Positions 58,381 through 64,000 of a stretch of 64,000 bases of DNA are shown piece by piece. How positions within the stretch are numbered: the stretch's first letter is position 1; each line of letters starts with the position of its first letter. Position numbers and translations under genes: made by a program. A model generated the notes under the pieces. That model was not told the DNA's origin, did not search any database, and saw only the letters and a program-made list of their open reading frames with translations. Origin of the DNA: Diplosphaera chodatii (Eukaryota; Chlorophyta; Trebouxiophyceae; Prasiolales; Stichococcaceae); assembly GCA_032358165.1 (NCBI GenBank), contig JAALGY010000021.1, positions 310,001-374,000 on the forward strand, read 5' to 3'.

Positions 58381-61300
58381 ATGACAGCAGAACAGTCAGT
58401 GCTGCAGTTTGAGACCCTCCAGGTGCGCATCGTCCGCCACTGGTATGTGACTGGCATGCACCCAGACGCACAACCCCTGCCAGACTGTCTTGCCTACAAC
58501 TGATCACTCTGCCGCAGAGTGCTGTGGACACAAGCTTCTGGGAGGAGCTGAAGCAGCTGAAGCTTGATCAGCTCGGCCTGTCGGAAGAGCCTCTGCCGCT
58601 GCGGGGTAATCGAATGCCACACGCTGGTGTAGAAATGCATGATGATCAAGGGTTCTGCCCGTGCATTTGCTGTGCCATTGCATCAGTTGCATGACATATT
58701 ATTCCGTTTGTACATGCTGCAGGCTGGTACTCTCGCTCTGCTGGGCATGGAGTGCCTCCTGCGCTTCATGTTGATGGAAGCTCATTCGAGGCAACAGGAG
58801 TTGTTCCGCGGGTATGGCAAGTCGCCACGTATAACGTCAGCACGTACAATCTGTTGCGGTGATGTGCGCTATGCACATACCAAACCTCACCGCTGGTTTG
58901 CTGAGTGTCACGATTTGCGGATGCACAGAACGGCCTGCAGCAGGACGGCACAATTTACAACGTGAATAGCCTTGACGCATTCAAGTCGCTTGACAGGTCG
59001 CACGCCACTCACCAGGTGTGTACTTGGCAATCTCGCAGCACTGCATCCGCATGAGGGGTATGACCGACATGTTGCCGTGCCTTCAACACGCAGGAGTGGT
59101 GTTTTGCTGCAGGCGGCTCAGCTGATTTGGCAGGGCATTCTCAGTGGCGAGGCTCTCAGGCAGCCTACAGACCTCAACCGCTTCCTGCTGGTCACATATG
59201 CAGATCTCAAGCACTACACATTCCTTTATTGGTAAGCTTGATCAGAGGGTTATCTGCGGCACAACCATGCACATATGCTGGCCATGGCTAATCTTGTACA
59301 AAGTCACGGTGATCTGTGGTGCAGGTTTTCGTTCATTGCGCTGAAGCCTCCAGCACCCTTCACCAGCAGTCCTGCCATCAGCCTGGCAGCTGCCTTGGGC
59401 GACACGGCGGCTGCAACGGTGCAGGCCTGCGACGCATTTGCAGGCAGCAATCCAGCAGCCAGTGGCCAGTCTTCAAAACAGCAGCACCCGTTCTGGCTTA
59501 TTGTCATCTCAGAGGGTGTGCCACTGCTGCCCATCAATGCTGTATGCAGGCTGCTGGCCTAGAGAAAGTTTTGGCAACCTGATGCAAGGTACATGTCATA
59601 GGTGTGCTGACACAGCGTCAGCAATGCAGGGACGTTGCCCACATGCCGACCCTTGGCCGACTGGCAGCAGCTGCTGGCCACCAACTCGGCAAGCAACACA
59701 AGCACTGACGGCATGCCGGAGGTCCTGCTGGCCTGCGCTGACGCTGGCAGCGCACCAGCACACCCTGCATGGTGAGCTTCAGCTCTGCGCTGCAGGAAGT
59801 ACCCACGCCTATGACATGAGACTTTGTGCAAGCGCGGCACAGGATTGCTGCACTTGGCAGTCAGCGTCTCGTTGCAGTTGTGTATGTGGCATGTGCAGGC
59901 CCCTGAGGAATGTGTTGCTCGCTGCTGCTGTGACGCTGCAGCTGCGGCGAGCGCGGGTGGTGTGTCTCAGGCAGCGTGGTGGCAGGACCAGTGCTGACGC
60001 GAGCTTTCTGCTGGACGTGACACTGCCCGAGATTCCCGCAGGCAAGTCGACATACTTAGAGCTGCTGTAAAATCAGTCGGCTCGAAACTGTGACTCAGTA
60101 ACGCATGCTGCATTTAGCACAGCGGCATGCCATCAATCACGATAAGGCATGAACGCCACCATGCAGTGTGCTAGAGGCTGCAGAAATGCCCGCCCACAAA
60201 TGCTTGAACATGTCCCCAACGTCCGCCACAGAGTGGTGCCGGGGTCGGGATGAGGCGCCTGCGGCGCTGGGCTGGGAGGCTGGCAGGAGCGGCAAGGCGG
60301 GGCCACGGCAGGTGTGCTGCGGCTGTGAGCCTGCGCTGCGGTCCACATCCGTTCCTTCCCAGGCATCAGTGCACACTTGCACCCTGCTATCATGTACTAC
60401 AACCCCTGGATTGCGCGTCCTGCTCACAACTTGCCGCATGCCCCCCTCCGCATCAACAACCTGCAGCGTCATGGGCCTCCGGTAGGTGGACCTGCGGGAG
60501 GCGATGGACCCGGTTCGGCAGGCGGACAGCGCCGCGGACCTCAACCTGAAGCTGATGAAGTGGCGCGCCGCGCCCGCCCTGGACCTCGCTCGCCTCGCCT
60601 CCACCAAGTGCCTGCTGCTGGGCGCAGGTGCCGCACCTGCATGCCCATGGTCTGCAGGCATTGATCAGTGGGGCTCCTGTGTCAGCATGGCGTCACATGG
60701 TCCTGTTGATGCGTCATCAGCGTCCTGGCCCCTTGGGTACGAGATTTGACGCGGGTGTCCGATCGCCGACTGGCCGAGTTGCATAGTGACCTGAACGTGA
60801 ATGTGCTCCTTCGAACTGGAAGGCGCTACTGCAGCAAGTGTCGCAGGGTTGTCATGTGCTGCAAGCACTCTGCGCTCATGATGGCATGAAGGCTGCTGGC
60901 GCTGGGCATGCGCAGTCCTTCGTGAAGACTTAAAATTGCGGTCACTGTCAGACCTCTACGGGCGCAGGCACGCTGGGCTGCGCGGTGGCGCGCACGCTGC
61001 TGGGGTGGGGCGTGCGCACCATCACCTTCGTCGACAACTCGCGGGTGTCGTACAGCAACCCCGTGCGGCAGTCGCTGTACACCTTTGCCGACTGCCAGGG
61101 CGGCGGCAGGCCCAAGGCAGAAGCTGCCGCTGAGGCGCTCCAGGTGGCTGGCTGCCACATGAATGCATTGCTTCCCCAAGTGGTGCTACTGGATGTAGCC
61201 CACCTGTCGGTCAGCACCATGGACATGCTCTAGCACAAGGTGATTGTGAAGGATGTTTGGTGCACGTGTGAAGTGTTTGCCGACTGCACATCACTCATCG

Positions 61301-63231
61301 CACTCTCACATCCTTGCCTGCAGGCTGTGCTGCCATCTGTGAACGTCCGCGGGGTGCACCTCAGCGTGCCAATGCCGGGCCACATGATTGGTGAGGGCGA
61401 GGAAGAGGCGGTACAGCGGGACGCTGTGCAGCTGGAGGCTCTCATCCGGGAGCACGACGCGGTGTTCTTGCTACTGGACACCCGGGAGGCCAGGTCAGCG
61501 AACCCGTTATTGAGCATGCATCCAATACACGATAGCATACTTGGAGTGAGGATGACACTTTAGTGCGCCTTTTGCTGCCACTTGACCGTACCAACGGGGG
61601 TACAAGAGCTCGATGTACACACTATGTATCTGCTGCTGCTCGGATCCATAATAGTTTGGTCGTCATCGCTTGCAAATCAGAGTCGCTGATGTGCAACATG
61701 TCTATACGGCTTGTACGACTTTCGTCAGGTGGCTGCCAACACTGCTGGCCGCCTCCGCGGGCAAGCTCGCCATCAATGCTGCGCTGGGCTTCGACAGCTA
61801 CCTTGTAAGCCTTCAGTCATGGTAGTATGTGCTGCTGGGTAATGACAGTGCCTTTGTTCTGGTAACGTGAGTAGCCCAATTGCTGCCCGAGCTGATGCTG
61901 CATAAACAGGGCTGCCACCGAATGGGTCCCGTGTACCTGTGGCAGGTGATGCGCCATGGCGACCCGCCGCTGCTGGCGCGAGAGCGAGCAGACCTGGCCA
62001 CGGGCACCCACGCAGCTGGCAGCAGCAGCTTTGGCGACGCAGTGACTGCGGCCGCCGCTGCAGAGGACGCTGCTCTGCAGGCCCCGGCAACACCGCACCG
62101 TTCCGCAGCACCAGCTCAGGGCGGCCATGCCGGTGACTCGAGCGAAGCCGCGGCATCAGAACAGCGCTTTTCTGGAGAGCAGCAGCTAGGCGGTGCGGAG
62201 CACCCAGGCGCGGTGGCAGGCAGGCTGGGCTGCTACTTCTGCAACGATGTCGTCGCGCCGCTGGACTCGACAGCGGGGCGCGCCCTCGACCAGCAGGTGC
62301 TGCCCAACGGGCCAAAGGCAGGGTGCTACTGCCGGTGGATGGCGCCCTGCAGTGCACTACCCCAAGTCCGGCACGGGTCGTTGTCACTCCCAGTGCCCTG
62401 CCTTGGCGCAGTGCACGGTGGCGCGTCCCGGGCTGGCGCCCATCGCAGGGGCGCTCGCGGTGGAGCTGCTGGCCGCCGCCCTGCAGGCAAGCAACACAGC
62501 TCCCGTGGAGCACGGGCTAGCAGCACTGTGTCCACATGTGAAGGGCATTGTGCTGGACATCAAGCCTGTGCATGCATCCGAGCGTTGTAGGTTTTTGGTC
62601 TGCAGGCGGAGTCTGCTGATGAGTCGGCGCTGGGGCCGCCTGTGCACATGCTGCGTGGCCAGCTGTCCGGCTTTGGGCAGGTGGGCATGCATGAGTGTGA
62701 AGCCTCGTCTGCTCAGTCGCCACCCCATCGTGCCAAGCACGAGCTGGTCAGCCCACGTTGCTGGGCCAGCAGGAGCCGGGGCTGTCGACCCTGCCGCATG
62801 TGCGGGCCACATCAAGGACCCCCTCTTCACCCCTGGCCCCAAAACCCCGCAGATGGCGCTGACGGGGGCCGCCTTCAGCCAGTGCACCGCCTGCTCGCCC
62901 GCAGTGGTGGGCGCGCTGCGAGACGGCGGCTGGCCTTGGCTGCTGTCTGCGCTGCGGGTGCGCACCATGCAAAACAGCACGGATGTGTGGCTGATGTCTG
63001 CTGGCTTGTCCCTCGTATGCAGCTCTCCCCGTGGATGTGGCTCTGAAATACCCTCAGTTGGAGGCTGCCATCCCGCAAGTGTCACCCTCGAGCTGCAACT
63101 GGTTGCAGGAGCCCAAGATGCTGGAGGAGCTGACAGGGCTAGCGGCCATGCACGCGGCTGCTGAGCTGGCAGATATCGATATGGAGGACCATGACGGTTC
63201 AGAAGACGGTGACGACTGGACCACCCTCTGA
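58381..63231 (+). CDS. ATG7: Autophagy E1-like enzyme ATG7
   Basis: Starts [14 protein letters not shown], then [20 protein letters not shown], the conserved N-terminal ATG7 opening. The N-terminal domain continues with [38 protein letters not shown] and ALKPPAPF. The E1 adenylation domain has [72 protein letters not shown] and [29 protein letters not shown] carries the zinc ligands. The catalytic cysteine is the first codon of an exon (62411): LDQQ joins [13 protein letters not shown]. The end is [20 protein letters not shown]...DDWTTL, an acidic tail. It activates ATG8 and ATG12 for autophagosome formation. All key motifs are intact. Confidence 0.96.
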
Positions 63232-63930
63232 GCCCGAGCACACTGTGCCAGCCGATCTCAGTTGGCAGGCAGATGGCAACATGTGGTGCTGTGCCACAGG
63301 AGAAATGTGTGTGGATTTTCACCTTTTACAGATTGCTGTTACTCAGTATCATGCTCAGTCAACTGCAGGGATGACTGTCGCGTCCAACACCAATTGCAAT
63401 GTAGTGATGAGGGTCAACAAGCACGCTGCTGGTGCAATCAACAAAAGCCCGTCCACAGGCCTGGTCAGAAAGTCCATACGTGCTCCTCGTTCCTAAGGCA
63501 CCTCACACACAGGCCTCACACACACGGGTCGCACAACTGATACAAAGCACTGACACAAGAATCTATCTACTGACGGTGCCGCCCATGCTGCAGGGCGGAA
63601 CCGGACAGAACGATCTCCTAGCCTCATACTGCGGGTTCCGATGGTTTTGCATGAACACGAACCTAACGTGCAGAGGGCGCTGCTGGGCGCCGGATGCTTG
63701 TGACTACCTCCTGTCCTGCTGAGATTCATGGCGTCCACAAGGCCGCACAGCGGCCTTGCTAAAACTGCGATGCAGCAGCCCATTTGCCGGGGGGATATCC
63801 CATGATGAACCTTGCTGCTGCATCAGCTGCCGCCGCACACTGCATAAACCACTTCCTGCCCATGCTCGCAGCTGGCAGCGTAGACTTCCCAAGCTGTGTC
63901 TCGAGCTGTGGCTGGTCGACTGTGCTGCGC
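63232..63930. other. Convergent 3' spacer after ATG7
   Basis: 699 bp of mostly 3' UTR-like sequence; no gene recognised on either strand. Confidence 0.4.
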
Positions 63931-64000
63931 CTATTCAAACTCCTGCTCGGCAGACCCGTACAGTGCGAAGCCGACATAGCCCGCGGTGTACACGGCTGCC
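63931..64000 (-). CDS. C-terminal end of an unidentified gene, truncated by window edge
   Basis: The last 22 codons, AAVYTAGYVGFALYGSAEQE followed by FE and a TAG stop, are read on the minus strand. The frame is open to the window edge. Too short to identify. Confidence 0.5.
   Translation of the reverse strand, partial: AAVYTAGYVGFALYGSAEQEFE

Overview
The window is nuclear DNA of a eukaryote, most likely a chlorophyte green alga. The genes are packed closely, each is cut into many small exons by GT-AG introns (often gtgagt/gtgcgt donors and tgcag acceptors), coding DNA is GC-rich, and several families have plant-type architecture: MSH6 with a PCNA box and Tudor domain, RIK/KHDC4, a TOM1-like VHS-GAT protein, an acyl-CoA-binding kelch protein and a plant-type DUF2062 protein. 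No prokaryotic, organellar or rRNA gene is seen. Gene models were built by eye from reading frames, splice motifs and family similarity, so outer limits are firmer for recognised genes than for unknown ones.

Left part (1-14.9 kb): two tandem minus-strand copies of a large alpha-solenoid (HEAT/ARM-like) protein gene. The right copy (14909 to 9661) reads through phase-compatible exons into a C-terminal U-box, suggesting an E3 ubiquitin ligase of unfamiliar architecture. The left copy starts at 2775 and runs off the window. A 6.2 kb DNA transposon-like element (3030-9253) with 1.23 kb, >99% identical terminal inverted repeats sits about 250 bp upstream of the left copy's start codon. The right copy's promoter at 15.12 kb preserves the empty site, which defines the 7-bp target duplication GTTGGAT.

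Middle part (15.4-41.6 kb): MSH6 (+), a stand-alone RNase H1-type hybrid-binding domain gene (+), a full RNase H1 (+), a TOM1-like/TOL trafficking protein (-), a nucleolin-like gene (+), and an acyl-CoA-binding kelch coiled-coil protein (-). One 957-nt nucleolin intron, splitting RRM1, holds five tandem copies of a C/D-box snoRNA-like unit. I consider this the most interesting RNA feature of the window.

Right part (42.4-64 kb): a DUF2062 membrane protein (+), an unrecognised membrane-associated protein (-), a thioredoxin/PDI-like fragment (-), a six-finger C2HC zinc-finger protein encoded by a 222-bp minisatellite (-), a large unrecognised gene containing a fresh 280-bp exon duplication (-), a RIK/KHDC4 KH-domain splicing protein (-), ATG7 (+), and the C-terminal end of one more minus-strand gene.

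Genes are largely arranged as divergent pairs sharing 0.3-0.8 kb promoters (U-box protein/MSH6, TOL/nucleolin, ACBP-kelch/DUF2062, RIK/ATG7) and convergent pairs with short 3' spacers. No operon-like functional cluster is evident; housekeeping themes are DNA repair, R-loop removal, ribosome biogenesis, endosomal sorting, autophagy and splicing.
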